From: JBFWVJ01 sp050246795
GTDB taxonomy: Bacteria > Patescibacteriota > Gracilibacteria > JAUYGZ01
Direction of reading: 5' to 3'
Assembly: GCA_050246795.1 (NCBI GenBank)
Contig: JBFWVJ010000001.1
Span: 1-64,000, forward strand
Length of the DNA stretch: 64,000 nucleotides
Below the pieces are notes generated by a model, which searched no databases, had not been told where the DNA came from, and was given only the letters and a program-made list of their open reading frames with translations. Position numbers and translations under genes: made by a program. Positions 32,301 to 40,858 of the stretch are shown here, in pieces (position 1 is the first letter of the stretch; every line of letters begins with the position of its first letter).

Positions 32301-35300
32301 TTAGGCCTTCTCCACCGTCACTGTCACCCCATGACCGCCCAAGCTGACGACTGATTCGAACGAACTCGATCGTTTGTCAGCGCTGATTTCCACCGCCAGA
32401 GTTTCCTTCTTGATGTACTCTTCGAATTCGACGATGGCTTTTTGAGCTTCCGGATCGGTGGTGGTGAGTCCCACCTTGATGCGGTCGGCGACATTGAGGT
32501 CGGCTTGTTTGCGCAGGTCTTGGATGGAGCGAACGATGTCGCGGGCGTAGCCTTCACGAAGCAGCTCCGAGGTGATTTCCGTTTCCAAGATCACGACGAT
32601 TCCTTGGTCGGATTCCACCTGTTGGTGACCCTTGCCTTCGTCGAGGGGTTGATAGGAGATTTCGATTTCGTCCGGTGTCAGCTCGATGTCTCGAGGGCGA
32701 GGATGTCCATCCTCGCTTTCAAGTATTTGTACGAGATAGTTCCCGTTCTTCAATTGGTGATAGGCTCCTTCCTTGGCCTTGCGGATGATGTCCTGAACGG
32801 CTGCGCCGTACTTCGGCCCGAGCAGTCGGGCGTTGGGTTTGACGAGGAGTTGCACTTTTCCGGCGACGGAATCCAGGAACTCTATTTCTTTGACGTTGAG
32901 TTCCTCACGGATGACATCGAGCTGTTCGGCAAGGCGAACAGATAGGCGAGGATGTCCATCCTCGCCTTCAGATGATGGAGGTAACGCCACTTCAATCTTT
33001 TGTAAGGGCTGGCGAACTTTTACGTTGGCCTTTGCCCGCGCGGCGTGGCCGAGGGTGACAATGAGCTGAGCGAGAGCGATTTCTTGGTTCAGGGCTTCGT
33101 CAATGCGCTTCGGTTCGACTTCCGGCCATTTCGACAGGTGAACGGATTCCAGACCGGAGAGGTTGCGGTACATTTCTTCCGTGATGAAGGGCGCGAAGGG
33201 CGCGAGCAGTTTGCAGGTCTCGACGAGGACGGTGTAGAGGGTTTGGTAGGCTTCGGATTTATCGCCATCATTCTCGGACTTCCAGAATCTTCTTCGAGAC
33301 CGACGGATGTACCAGTTGGTCAGAGAATCGATGAAGCGGACGAGGGGATCCAAGCCTTTGGCTAAATCGTATTGGTCCAGACCTTCCGTCATGCCTTTGA
33401 TGAGCGTGTGCAGCTCGGACATGATCCAGCGGTCGAGCTTGTTCTTTGGTTCGAACTCGGCCGTTTCGAAGAGGACGAGTTCGCCGTTTTTCGTGCGGTA
33501 AAAGTGATCCTCGTAGTACTCTTCCCAAGATGTGAGTCCGAGCTGGTGCTTGTGCAGCACGTGGTAGACGCCGCCGTGGGCGACGAGAAGAATATTCTTC
33601 CCGGCGTATTTTTTCTTCACCTGCTCAACGGCTGCTAAGACTCGTTTTTCATACTCTTCGATGGTCTCACCTCCCGGAGGGGCTTTTCGGAGCTCATAGA
33701 GCGGATTGTTTTCGAATTCGATTTCGCCGATTCTTCGGCCTTCGTAGTCACCGAATTTTTGTTCGCGCAGATCGATCCATTCTTCGATTTCGAGACCGAA
33801 GTCGGTGTTCAGGATATCAGCCGATTGTTTGGCGCGGATGAAGTCGGAGGAGACGATGACGTCGATGGGGAGGTCTTTGGTGATCTTGCGGAGCTTTTGG
33901 ATTTGGTCGCGCCCATGATCGTTGAGCGGCTCATCCATCCAGCCCTGGAGTTTGTCGGCTTTGTTCACATCAGTTTCGCCATGGCGGACGAAGTAGAGCT
34001 GGCCTCTTGGTTTCCAACCGTCGATTTCGGCGTAGGTGAGGAGGAAGCTATAGGCGTTCCAGAGGGGGAGCAGGGTGGAGCGCACGACCTCTTGCACGCC
34101 TTTCTCAGAAAAGCGAAGGTCGTCGGCTTTCACCACCGGCGAGTGCATCAGGTAGATACGCATAGCATCGGCGCCGAACTGGTCGAAGATGAGCTGAGGG
34201 TCGGGATAGTTCTTCTTGCTCTTGCTCATTTTTTGTCCGTCCTCGGCGAGGACGATCCCGTTCACGATGACGTTTTGGAAAGCCGGTTCGTCGAAGAGCG
34301 CAGAAGAAAGCACCACCAGGGTGTAGAACCAGCCGCGGGTTTGGTCTAGTCCTTCGGCGATGAAGTTGGCGGGGAACGTCGCTTCAAATCGCTCTTTGTT
34401 TTCAAACGGGTAATGGGCTTGGGCATAGGGCATGGAGCCGGATTCAAACCAGCAGTCGAGGACTTCGGGAATTCGCTTCATCAGCTCTCCCGTCTCCGGA
34501 TGAGCGTAGGTCATGTCGTCCACGAAGTGTTTGTGGAGGTCGACGAGCTTGCCGGTGGTGTTGTCGAAGTAGAGTTCTTTGGGCTCGCACTGGGCATAGT
34601 GGCCTTTGGTATAGAGCAGTTCAAGCGAACCTCCTTCGAGTTCGCGCAGAAGCAGGCGGATAATATCGCTGTGGGTCACGACGAGGATGGATTTTCCCGC
34701 ATGTTCCTTCACCATTTTTTGGACGAATTCGAGGGCCCGTTTGGTGACCTCCTCGTGCGATTCCCCGGTTTCACCGGATTTGGTGTGATAGCGTTCTTCG
34801 TAGGGAAGGTTTTCTCTCCACTCCATGTACTCCTTCACCTCATGGTCGCGCTTGCCTTCAACGTTGCCGAAGTTGATTTCGCGGACGAGGGGCTCTTTTT
34901 GAATTTTGAATTTTGAATTTTGAATTTCGAAGAGCTGTTCGGCAATAATCTGTGCCGTCTCTTCGGTGCGCAAGAGAGGAGAGTGCAAGACGATATCAAA
35001 CGGTTCCTTCTCATGTATCTTGGCCAATTCCTTCCCCGCTTTTTCTGCTTGGGCCTTTCCTTTTTCGGTGAGTCCTGTTCCCGGAGGGACGGATTGTCGC
35101 AGGCCGATGGTGTTGCCTTCGCTTTCCCCGTGGCGGACGAAGGTGATCTTGGTGAAGCGTTCGGGAATTCTTGCTCGAAGTTCAGCGATGGACCCAAGAC
35201 ATTCTGTCGCGCCGTTCTCGCCTTCCCAGACCGGCAGGGGAGTTCCCCAATATCGATTTCGCGAGATGGCCCAGTCGCGGGCATTTTCTAGCCATTTGCC

Positions 35301-36731
35301 GAAACGACCGTGCTTGATGTGTTCGGGCACCCAGTTGATCTTGTCGTTGGACGCCAGCATTTTTTTCTTCACCTTGTCGATGTCCACGAACCAGGAATTG
35401 GTCGCGTAGTTCAACAGCGGAGTGTCACAGCGCCAGCAGTGGGGGTAGCTGTGGCGATAGGTTTCCGTTTTGAAAACTTTGCCCCATTCACCGAGTATTT
35501 TTGCGATGTATTCATCGGACTTTTTCTTTTCGGTTCCGTTGCTCACACTGTACCCGTTGAACTCATGGCCTAATTCTTTTGAAAATTTCCCGTCCATTTC
35601 CACGTGCTGAAGGACCGGCATTTTCATTTGCACTGCCAGATTCATATCGTCTTCACCATATCCAGGCGCGATGTGAACGACTCCCGTCCCCGAATCAGTG
35701 GTGACGAAATCACCAGCATAGATATGCCAGCCTTTCTCGATGTTGGGGAGTTTTTTATCAACGTAGGCGTCGAAGAGGGGTTCGTATTCCAAGCCGATCA
35801 AGTCTTCGCCTTTGAATGTCTTTAATTCTTCATGCAAGTTTCCTTCGTTTTCTTTGAACACCTGAGGAAGCAGGGATGTTGCGCAAATGTATAAACTTGG
35901 ATCAATCGGGCTCTCCTCGATTCCTTCTGGATTTTGTTGTAACTTTCCAATTTTATTTCGCTTCACAAGTGCGTACTCGATATCTTTTCCAACTGCCAAC
36001 ATTATATTCCCTGGTAGTGTCCAGGTGGTCGTCGTCCAGGCGAGAACGTACGTCGTGGCATCTCCAAATAATTTTTTCTTCTGTGGGGTTTCTTTCAGCC
36101 TGAACTGAACGGTGGTTGAGAAATCCGTCACGTCCTTGTACCCGAGGCCCACCTCGAAGTTGGAGAGGGGCGTCACGCAGCGAGGGCAGATGTGCATGGC
36201 TTTCTTGCCTTTGTAGATGAGTTCTTTGTCCCAGAGCGTTTTGAAGACCCACCAGATGGATTCCATGAAGGACGCATCCATGGTTTTGTAGCTGTCTTCA
36301 AAGTCTACCCAGCGACCCATGCGTTCGACCACTTTGCCCCATTCTTTCACGTAGCGAAGGACGGAAGAACGGCAGGCTTCGTTGAACTGGTCGACGCCGA
36401 AGTCCAAGATCGCTTGTTTATCGTTCAGCTCCAATTCTTTTTCAACTAAGTTTTCGATCGGTAATCCATGACAGTCCCAGCCCCAGCGACGAGGAACATA
36501 GTGTCCGCGCATGGTTTGGTAGCGAGGAATGACGTCCTTCAAAGTCCCCGCGAGGATGTGGCCGTAGTGGGGGAGACCCGTCGCGAAGGGAGGACCATCA
36601 TAAAACACGTATTCGGGCCGACCTTTATTTTTTTCCAAAGACTTCTCGAAGGTTTTTTCTTTTTTCCAGCGCTCGAGGGTGTGTTCTTCGAGTTTGGGGA
36701 AAGATTGTTTGGGGTCGGGTTTTTGGAACAT
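32301..36731 (-). CDS. ileS: Isoleucyl-tRNA synthetase with two inserted histidine-phosphatase domains
   Basis: 1476 residues, against about 930-1050 for most IleRS. The core is complete: HYGH (55-58, HIGH motif), a CP1 editing domain, CWRCDTPLLNY, VLDCWFESGSMPYAQ near 764, KMSKSKKNYPDP near 834 and a C-terminal anticodon domain. Two phosphoglycerate-mutase-like domains are inserted. One spans about 525-710, with FVRHGESEGN near 531, HSPLLRTEETA and VVTHSD. The other spans about 910-1090, with FVRHGETDVN near 915, SSDFIRAKQSAD and VAHGG. Both keep the catalytic His-Arg-His set. The reading frame is continuous, so this is not two adjacent genes. Palindrome and heptamer repeats are also read in frame. 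Confidence 0.93.
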   Translation of the reverse strand: MFQKPDPKQSFPKLEEHTLERWKKEKTFEKSLEKNKGRPEYVFYDGPPFATGLPHYGHILAGTLKDVIPRYQTMRGHYVPRRWGWDCHGLPIENLVEKELELNDKQAILDFGVDQFNEACRSSVLRYVKEWGKVVERMGRWVDFEDSYKTMDASFMESIWWVFKTLWDKELIYKGKKAMHICPRCVTPLSNFEVGLGYKDVTDFSTTVQFRLKETPQKKKLFGDATTYVLAWTTTTWTLPGNIMLAVGKDIEYALVKRNKIGKLQQNPEGIEESPIDPSLYICATSLLPQVFKENEGNLHEELKTFKGEDLIGLEYEPLFDAYVDKKLPNIEKGWHIYAGDFVTTDSGTGVVHIAPGYGEDDMNLAVQMKMPVLQHVEMDGKFSKELGHEFNGYSVSNGTEKKKSDEYIAKILGEWGKVFKTETYRHSYPHCWRCDTPLLNYATNSWFVDIDKVKKKMLASNDKINWVPEHIKHGRFGKWLENARDWAISRNRYWGTPLPVWEGENGATECLGSIAELRARIPERFTKITFVRHGESEGNTIGLRQSVPPGTGLTEKGKAQAEKAGKELAKIHEKEPFDIVLHSPLLRTEETAQIIAEQLFEIQNSKFKIQKEPLVREINFGNVEGKRDHEVKEYMEWRENLPYEERYHTKSGETGESHEEVTKRALEFVQKMVKEHAGKSILVVTHSDIIRLLLRELEGGSLELLYTKGHYAQCEPKELYFDNTTGKLVDLHKHFVDDMTYAHPETGELMKRIPEVLDCWFESGSMPYAQAHYPFENKERFEATFPANFIAEGLDQTRGWFYTLVVLSSALFDEPAFQNVIVNGIVLAEDGQKMSKSKKNYPDPQLIFDQFGADAMRIYLMHSPVVKADDLRFSEKGVQEVVRSTLLPLWNAYSFLLTYAEIDGWKPRGQLYFVRHGETDVNKADKLQGWMDEPLNDHGRDQIQKLRKITKDLPIDVIVSSDFIRAKQSADILNTDFGLEIEEWIDLREQKFGDYEGRRIGEIEFENNPLYELRKAPPGGETIEEYEKRVLAAVEQVKKKYAGKNILLVAHGGVYHVLHKHQLGLTSWEEYYEDHFYRTKNGELVLFETAEFEPKNKLDRWIMSELHTLIKGMTEGLDQYDLAKGLDPLVRFIDSLTNWYIRRSRRRFWKSENDGDKSEAYQTLYTVLVETCKLLAPFAPFITEEMYRNLSGLESVHLSKWPEVEPKRIDEALNQEIALAQLIVTLGHAARAKANVKVRQPLQKIEVALPPSSEGEDGHPRLSVRLAEQLDVIREELNVKEIEFLDSVAGKVQLLVKPNARLLGPKYGAAVQDIIRKAKEGAYHQLKNGNYLVQILESEDGHPRPRDIELTPDEIEISYQPLDEGKGHQQVESDQGIVVILETEITSELLREGYARDIVRSIQDLRKQADLNVADRIKVGLTTTDPEAQKAIVEFEEYIKKETLAVEISADKRSSSFESVVSLGGHGVTVTVEKA
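32696..32717. repeat. In-frame palindrome, ileS copy 1
   Basis: Arms GCGAGGATG (32697-32705) and CATCCTCGC (32708-32716) around TC. Read on the minus strand as SEDGHPRPRD. Confidence 0.85.
32945..32966. repeat. In-frame palindrome, ileS copy 2
   Basis: Perfect arms GGCGAGGATG and CATCCTCGCC around TC. Read as EGEDGHPRLS. Its flanks (GATA before, TTCA after) are shared with the copy at 46136. Confidence 0.88.
34901..34928 (+). repeat. Heptamer repeat GAATTTT inside ileS
   Basis: Three exact GAATTTT units plus GAATTTC. Read on the minus strand as FEIQNSKFKIQK within the first inserted phosphatase domain. Similar CAATTTT tracts occur between genes at 57224-57255 and 60058-60091. Confidence 0.8.
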
Positions 36732-36742
36732 GGAGGGGGATT

Positions 36743-36787
36743 AGGACTTGTAAGACTTGTAGGGACAATAAGACAAGTAGGAGAATA
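36743..36787 (+). repeat. 9-bp-period tract J upstream of ileS
   Basis: AGGACTTGT, AAGACTTGT, AGGGACAAT, AAGACAAGT, AGGAGAATA. This is the AGGACTTGT variant also found around the second four-helix-bundle gene. Confidence 0.65.
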
Positions 36788-36835
36788 CAAAAAAGCACAG
36801 CGATGCTGTGTTCGGGCTCCGAGGTAAACTCGGAG
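36788..36835 (-). terminator. Tandem terminator of the surface-protein operon
   Basis: Minus strand: hairpin CTCCGAG/CTCGGAG (36835-36817), then CACAGC-ATC-GCTGTG (36810-36796) followed by CTTTTTTGT. The second is a good intrinsic terminator for transcripts arriving from 37032. Confidence 0.7.
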
Positions 36836-37031
36836 AGGTACCACCTCGAACGTTTCTCAATTTTTCTTCGTGACGTGAAGAGGACGGAAGAGTCTACTGT
36901 CCTGAGACGGCGAAGATGATGATCGCCTTCAAGGGGTTCTTTCTTCGGCTCGCCATTGATGGTGGCTCGAGCGCCTTTGATGATGTCTAAAGGAGCGGCT
37001 TTATTGTACGGATTCTTGAGAGAAGGTCAAA

Positions 37032-38330
37032 CTACAAGCCCACCGCCTTCAATAAATCCATCACGATGATGAGGAATTCTTTGCGGGTGGTGAACTTGGC
37101 GTAGTCTTTGGAAAACTGGATGTTGTATTCGTCCAAGGTGTTCGCGTACTTGAGAAACCAGTCCTCGGTGCGCAGCCCAGCCCTTCTGGTGGCCACTTCG
37201 AGCACTCTCCCGATGATGTCCGAAGCGACTCGGCCGGTTTCGACGATGACCCGATAGGATTCTGCATTGTTGATTTTGTTCACTGCTTTGAAGGTCCCAT
37301 CGTGGGGGTACCCTTCGGCGATCTTGTACTGTCCGGCGATATTCACATAGACAGCGAACCAAGGCGGCAGACCGTCGGCTTCGTATTGGATATCGGGGTA
37401 GGTGATAAATCTTCGTTGAGGAAAGGCTGCTCTGATTTTTTGTTCCTCGGTGCTGAAATCAGCGTCGGTTAATTTCCCCAGGCTGCGCAAGATACCGATG
37501 GTCACGATTTTGACGGCTTCGGCACGGTTGATGGGTTGGTTGGGGAAGAAGAAAATGCCGTTGTCACGAGGATTTCCACTGACAATTCCCCGATTTTTGG
37601 CATCACAGATGATGATCCATTCCGCGTCGGTCATGGAATCAATCGGGTCGTCAAAGCAGTAGAATGAAGGCGGTCGGCTGGATCCACCACCACCTCCTCC
37701 TCCTCCTCCGCCACCACCGCCACCGCCACCTCCCCCAGCATAATGAAAGCTTGAATTAATCGTCCCTCCGGGAGTCGTGCCATCTTGTAGTCCCACGATG
37801 CGGAGCTCCAGCGGCACATTGCTGGTCGCGGCAAATGAAGCCTGGTTTTGCGCGAGCGATGTCGGGGTATAGAGCTGAGCGCCCGTTTTCATGGGGGCGG
37901 GGATGACCACTGGAAAATCACTATTCGTCGCAGAAACAAGCACCACATCGAATTGCAGCAGGATAAAGGGCGTGGTAGAAGCGGCTTGCGCGCGCACGTC
38001 CGCGTGGTCCACTTGCAAGTGGTAAGCACCGGCATTGTCGGTCAGTTCCAACTGGAAAAACAGGCTGGTATTCGACACCGCGTCTCCTTTTTTGAGGTTT
38101 TGAATCTGGGCCAGTTTTCCTCCTTTGGCTATTTCCACATCAAAGCTGGCTCCGATCAGATCCGACGGTACCTGCAGCCCGCACTTGGCGGATTTCGTCG
38201 AAGCATTGGCAGGGCCGCAGATGAACTTCAGGTCTGAGGGGGGAGTGGAAGATTGAGCGTGTGCCAATGGCCAATGAACAAGCATGAATGACCAAGCTAT
38301 TCCCAATGACAAAAAGATTTTTTTTCCCAT
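37032..38330 (-). CDS. Secreted protein with cohesin-like region, poly-Gly linker and SLH-like domain
   Basis: About 432 residues from the ATG at 38330 (MGKKIFLSLGIAW). The longer frame enters a repeat element. A signal peptide is at about 1-26 (cleavage after AHAQS). Residues 27-190 form a beta-rich cohesin-like domain (ASFDVEIAKGGKLAQIQNL). A run of about 20 glycines encoded by GGN codons (37683-37737) is the linker. A C-terminal region with GIVSGNPRDNGIFFFPNQPINRAEAVKIV is a surface-layer-homology motif, used to bind cell-wall polymers. It is the last gene of a four-gene minus-strand unit of exported proteins. The start codon lies inside the left arm of an inverted-repeat element. Confidence 0.8.
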   Translation of the reverse strand: MGKKIFLSLGIAWSFMLVHWPLAHAQSSTPPSDLKFICGPANASTKSAKCGLQVPSDLIGASFDVEIAKGGKLAQIQNLKKGDAVSNTSLFFQLELTDNAGAYHLQVDHADVRAQAASTTPFILLQFDVVLVSATNSDFPVVIPAPMKTGAQLYTPTSLAQNQASFAATSNVPLELRIVGLQDGTTPGGTINSSFHYAGGGGGGGGGGGGGGGGGGSSRPPSFYCFDDPIDSMTDAEWIIICDAKNRGIVSGNPRDNGIFFFPNQPINRAEAVKIVTIGILRSLGKLTDADFSTEEQKIRAAFPQRRFITYPDIQYEADGLPPWFAVYVNIAGQYKIAEGYPHDGTFKAVNKINNAESYRVIVETGRVASDIIGRVLEVATRRAGLRTEDWFLKYANTLDEYNIQFSKDYAKFTTRKEFLIIVMDLLKAVGL

Positions 38331-38444
38331 TCCGACCGAAGTGCAGTGCAACGAAACGAAGCGGAGGAATCTCTTGGCAAGGGTCTGGGTGAGGGATTCC
38401 TCCGCTCCATCACGAGTACGTGATTCCGGTCGGAATGGGAAAAA
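38321..38444. repeat. Miniature inverted-repeat element
   Basis: Perfect 18-bp outer arms: 38321-38338 (TTTTTCCCATTCCGACCG) and 38427-38444. Inner 11-bp arms: GCGGAGGAATC (38361-38371) and GATTCCTCCGC (38395-38405). The left arm contains the start codon of the downstream gene. A diverged copy lies at 162-243. Confidence 0.9.
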
Positions 38445-38465
38445 GGATTTCTGCAGGTTCGTGAA

Positions 38466-39104
38466 TTAAAGATTCTGAATGATATTCGTCAGACACGCTT
38501 GGGGTGATTTTTCATAGCAGGCCAACCCCAATCGCAAGAACTGGAGGACGCCCGGTGATACGTATTGCGTGAAGGACTCTAAAATCAAGGAACCGTCGAA
38601 GAGCAGGTAATGATCCGGTTCGAAGCTTTGGAAAAAGGGATCGAGCGGATCAGCAGGATTTGGGGTCAGCAGCGATACCGTTGTTTTTTCTTGTTCGAAG
38701 GCCCTTTTCACAGTCCCTAAAGACTGGTTGGTCTCTACCAAGAAGCTCAGGGTATCGAAGGGGATAGGCTGAAGTCTGGCTCCAGAGGATTGGCTTCCCC
38801 AGTCGACCGAAGCGACCATCACCGTATTTTCCACGAGTTGTGCCGGATAAGAGGTCCCCAAGGTCGCCGAGAACGATGACGAAACTTTGATCAACCTCGT
38901 GATCGCGAACGGAAACTCTACCTCGGCCACGAGGAAGTAGGGGGTTTCCGGAGTCCTCATTCGGCATTCCAATTGTGTTTGCTGAGCCGATACCTGTTGA
39001 AGGGGGATGCAGGTAACCGTGGGGGTTGTTCCCAGCTGTGCCATAGCTCGTGGCATTCCTGTGAGCAGGAACATCACACCGAGGATGAAGGCGGTTTTTT
39101 TCAT
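38466..39104 (-). CDS. Secreted orphan protein of the surface operon
   Basis: 212 residues. A signal peptide spans about 1-22 (FILGVMFLLTGMPRAMAQ). The mature part is beta-rich with two Cys near the start and two near the end (CYEKSPQACLTN), consistent with disulfides. The domain is like the cohesin-like N-part of the next gene (FLVAEVEFPFAITRLIKV), but no family is certain. Its start lies 1 bp after the preceding stop (39106), so the genes are coupled. The inverted-repeat element at 38321-38444 separates it from the next gene and may reduce read-through. Confidence 0.7.
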   Translation of the reverse strand: MKKTAFILGVMFLLTGMPRAMAQLGTTPTVTCIPLQQVSAQQTQLECRMRTPETPYFLVAEVEFPFAITRLIKVSSSFSATLGTSYPAQLVENTVMVASVDWGSQSSGARLQPIPFDTLSFLVETNQSLGTVKRAFEQEKTTVSLLTPNPADPLDPFFQSFEPDHYLLFDGSLILESFTQYVSPGVLQFLRLGLACYEKSPQACLTNIIQNL

Positions 39105-39105
39105 G

Positions 39106-40842
39106 CTAGAGCTGAGGTAAGAGGGTGTACAGATAATCGTGAATCAGTTCGAGACGGGTTTCGGCAGTGTTGGTGGTGTTCCCCTGGTAAGTGGTGAGGA
39201 GTTGTTCGAGAATCGTGGTGATGGGCTGATTGTTGGTCGGGGTCACGGTGCCAGTACCAGTACCCGTGCCCGTTGTAGTCGTTGAACCACCATTTGGGTT
39301 ACAGATGAAGTTCTGGACGTTGTTGAAGTTACAGATGACATTGATCGGAGGAAGGGGATCCGTGCCAGGGGTATTGAGGATAATCTCGGGAACCGGCACC
39401 TCCGGCACGCCACAGTCGATCAAGTATTGCGGATCGTTCGGACGGTAGTAGCGGAAACCGTTGGGGCCTTTATCGCAGTAGAGATAGTCTTCGACTTCTC
39501 CTGCGACCCGTGAAGGATCAAAGGGATCCAACACCCGACGATAAATGATGCGGTCCAGGTCGGGGTTCGTTCCATTCCACTGAGGCAGCCCTCCTATTCC
39601 TTTGATTTCGGCCAGGGTGAATCCATAGTTTGGTTTGCCATCGATGGCGAACTGATGGGATCCAGGTACATTTGGATCTACGTCGCCTTCCGCGTCGAAG
39701 TACATGACGGTCAACCACCCTTCTTTCATTTCAGGTGCCAGGCCAGTGAGAGGGTCGGCGTCGAAGAAGATCTCAAAACCATAGCTCTGGTACATCGCAG
39801 GGGTTGCCTGAGTGATCCGTACGGCATTCAGCACCTTGAATTCATAGAAACCCGCTTTCTTTTCCCATCGGCCGACGATGATCGTCCCATAATCCTCGCG
39901 GAGATTGTAGATTTCGCTCAACACGATTTTTCCCTTCGTGCTGAGATCGATCACCAGTGCGTCTTGATCGGCCGCAGAGGCGTCTTCGGCTACGTATTCC
40001 GGTGCGTCCACGCTTGGTCCGATTTTGACGGAGAAGAATTGGGTGTGGGATGCGAAGTGGGGTGCTTCGATGGTGCCCCAAGGGAGATTCCAGCGGGGAT
40101 CGATGCTAGCAAAGGCACCGTAATCAAACTGCTTGTTTTCTTCCACAGGGCAGGTCAATCCATCTTCTTCACCCGGAGGCGGCGGCGGGAGAATTATTTT
40201 GCAATTGGCATCACAGGTAGGGGTATTTGGTGGTTCACATTGTTCACCAGGTTGGTTGATAATCCCATCACCACAATAAACTTCACCGATGAAGACCTGA
40301 TTTCCGATCAGTACTGGGTCATCGATGACGGGATTTGGTTCAATGATTTCTTTTATTTCACACTCATTGGAGCAGGCATCGTCGTTGACACTATTGCCAT
40401 CGTCACATTGCTCGGAAGCTTGGTTGACGGTGCCATCGCCGCAGTAGACTTCTACCGGCGGTTGGCTGCTGGCAAGCACCACTCCCGGATCTCTCCCCAA
40501 GCCACAGCCGGAAGGATCTGGATCCTCTACGATGTCTCCATCGATATCAAAACCAAAGCTCGAAGGCAGGTGAAGGTGCTGATACGCACAGTTTGGTTCG
40601 TGCGCGGGGACAGAGTTGAGCGAGCTGTAGACAACGATTTGTCCAGTATAGATTTTCACATATCGTTCATCGGTGGGAAACCCCGCAGGAGGCTCGACAA
40701 AAACAGGGTCAGGAGCTGTAAAGGTGTAGGTAAAGGTGGAATCCAGCACTTGCGTGCGAAGGAATTGGTTCACTGGAGGGACCAGGTAGAGCAAGAACCC
40801 CAGGATGAAGGCGAAGACGATGATGTGGAGGAATTTTCTCAT
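39106..40842 (-). CDS. Secreted Cys-rich repeat (DUF4215) protein
   Basis: 578 residues with a signal or anchor helix at about 7-24. Residues about 135-170 carry CGDGTVNQASEQCDDGNSVN followed by CSNEC, the Myxococcus cysteine-rich repeat (DUF4215/TIGR02232). A second, shorter copy, CGDGIINQPGEQCE, is at about 193-215. A central beta domain of about 200 residues has the look of a DOMON/carbohydrate-binding fold. A Thr/Gly-rich tract (TTTTGTGTGTGTVTPT) precedes the C-terminal helix. It is probably a disulfide-bonded surface protein and may depend on the thioredoxin-like protein at 29540. It is coupled to the 212-residue gene. Confidence 0.8.
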   Translation of the reverse strand: MRKFLHIIVFAFILGFLLYLVPPVNQFLRTQVLDSTFTYTFTAPDPVFVEPPAGFPTDERYVKIYTGQIVVYSSLNSVPAHEPNCAYQHLHLPSSFGFDIDGDIVEDPDPSGCGLGRDPGVVLASSQPPVEVYCGDGTVNQASEQCDDGNSVNDDACSNECEIKEIIEPNPVIDDPVLIGNQVFIGEVYCGDGIINQPGEQCEPPNTPTCDANCKIILPPPPPGEEDGLTCPVEENKQFDYGAFASIDPRWNLPWGTIEAPHFASHTQFFSVKIGPSVDAPEYVAEDASAADQDALVIDLSTKGKIVLSEIYNLREDYGTIIVGRWEKKAGFYEFKVLNAVRITQATPAMYQSYGFEIFFDADPLTGLAPEMKEGWLTVMYFDAEGDVDPNVPGSHQFAIDGKPNYGFTLAEIKGIGGLPQWNGTNPDLDRIIYRRVLDPFDPSRVAGEVEDYLYCDKGPNGFRYYRPNDPQYLIDCGVPEVPVPEIILNTPGTDPLPPINVICNFNNVQNFICNPNGGSTTTTGTGTGTGTVTPTNNQPITTILEQLLTTYQGNTTNTAETRLELIHDYLYTLLPQL

Positions 40843-40858
40843 GAAGGAGAAAGGGGCT

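Larger units (their letters stand above)
36732..37031. other. 300-bp gap with a start-less minus-strand frame and terminator
   Basis: On the minus strand, 37020-36842 is open and reads LKNPYNKAAPLDIIKGARA, then TINGEPKKEPLEGDHHLRRL. It looks protein-like but has no start codon, begins just after an in-frame TGA and runs on into hairpins. It may be the remnant of a lost gene or the 3' UTR of the upstream operon. Tract J occupies the other end. Confidence 0.35.

Noticed and set aside
33759..34349. Plus-strand frames opposite ileS
   Set aside because: Acidic/aromatic shadow translations with no start signals, opposite a certain gene.
33600..35200. Two separate phosphoglycerate mutase genes inside ileS
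   Set aside because: Both RHG domains are in the same continuous frame as the synthetase, with no internal stops or promoters.
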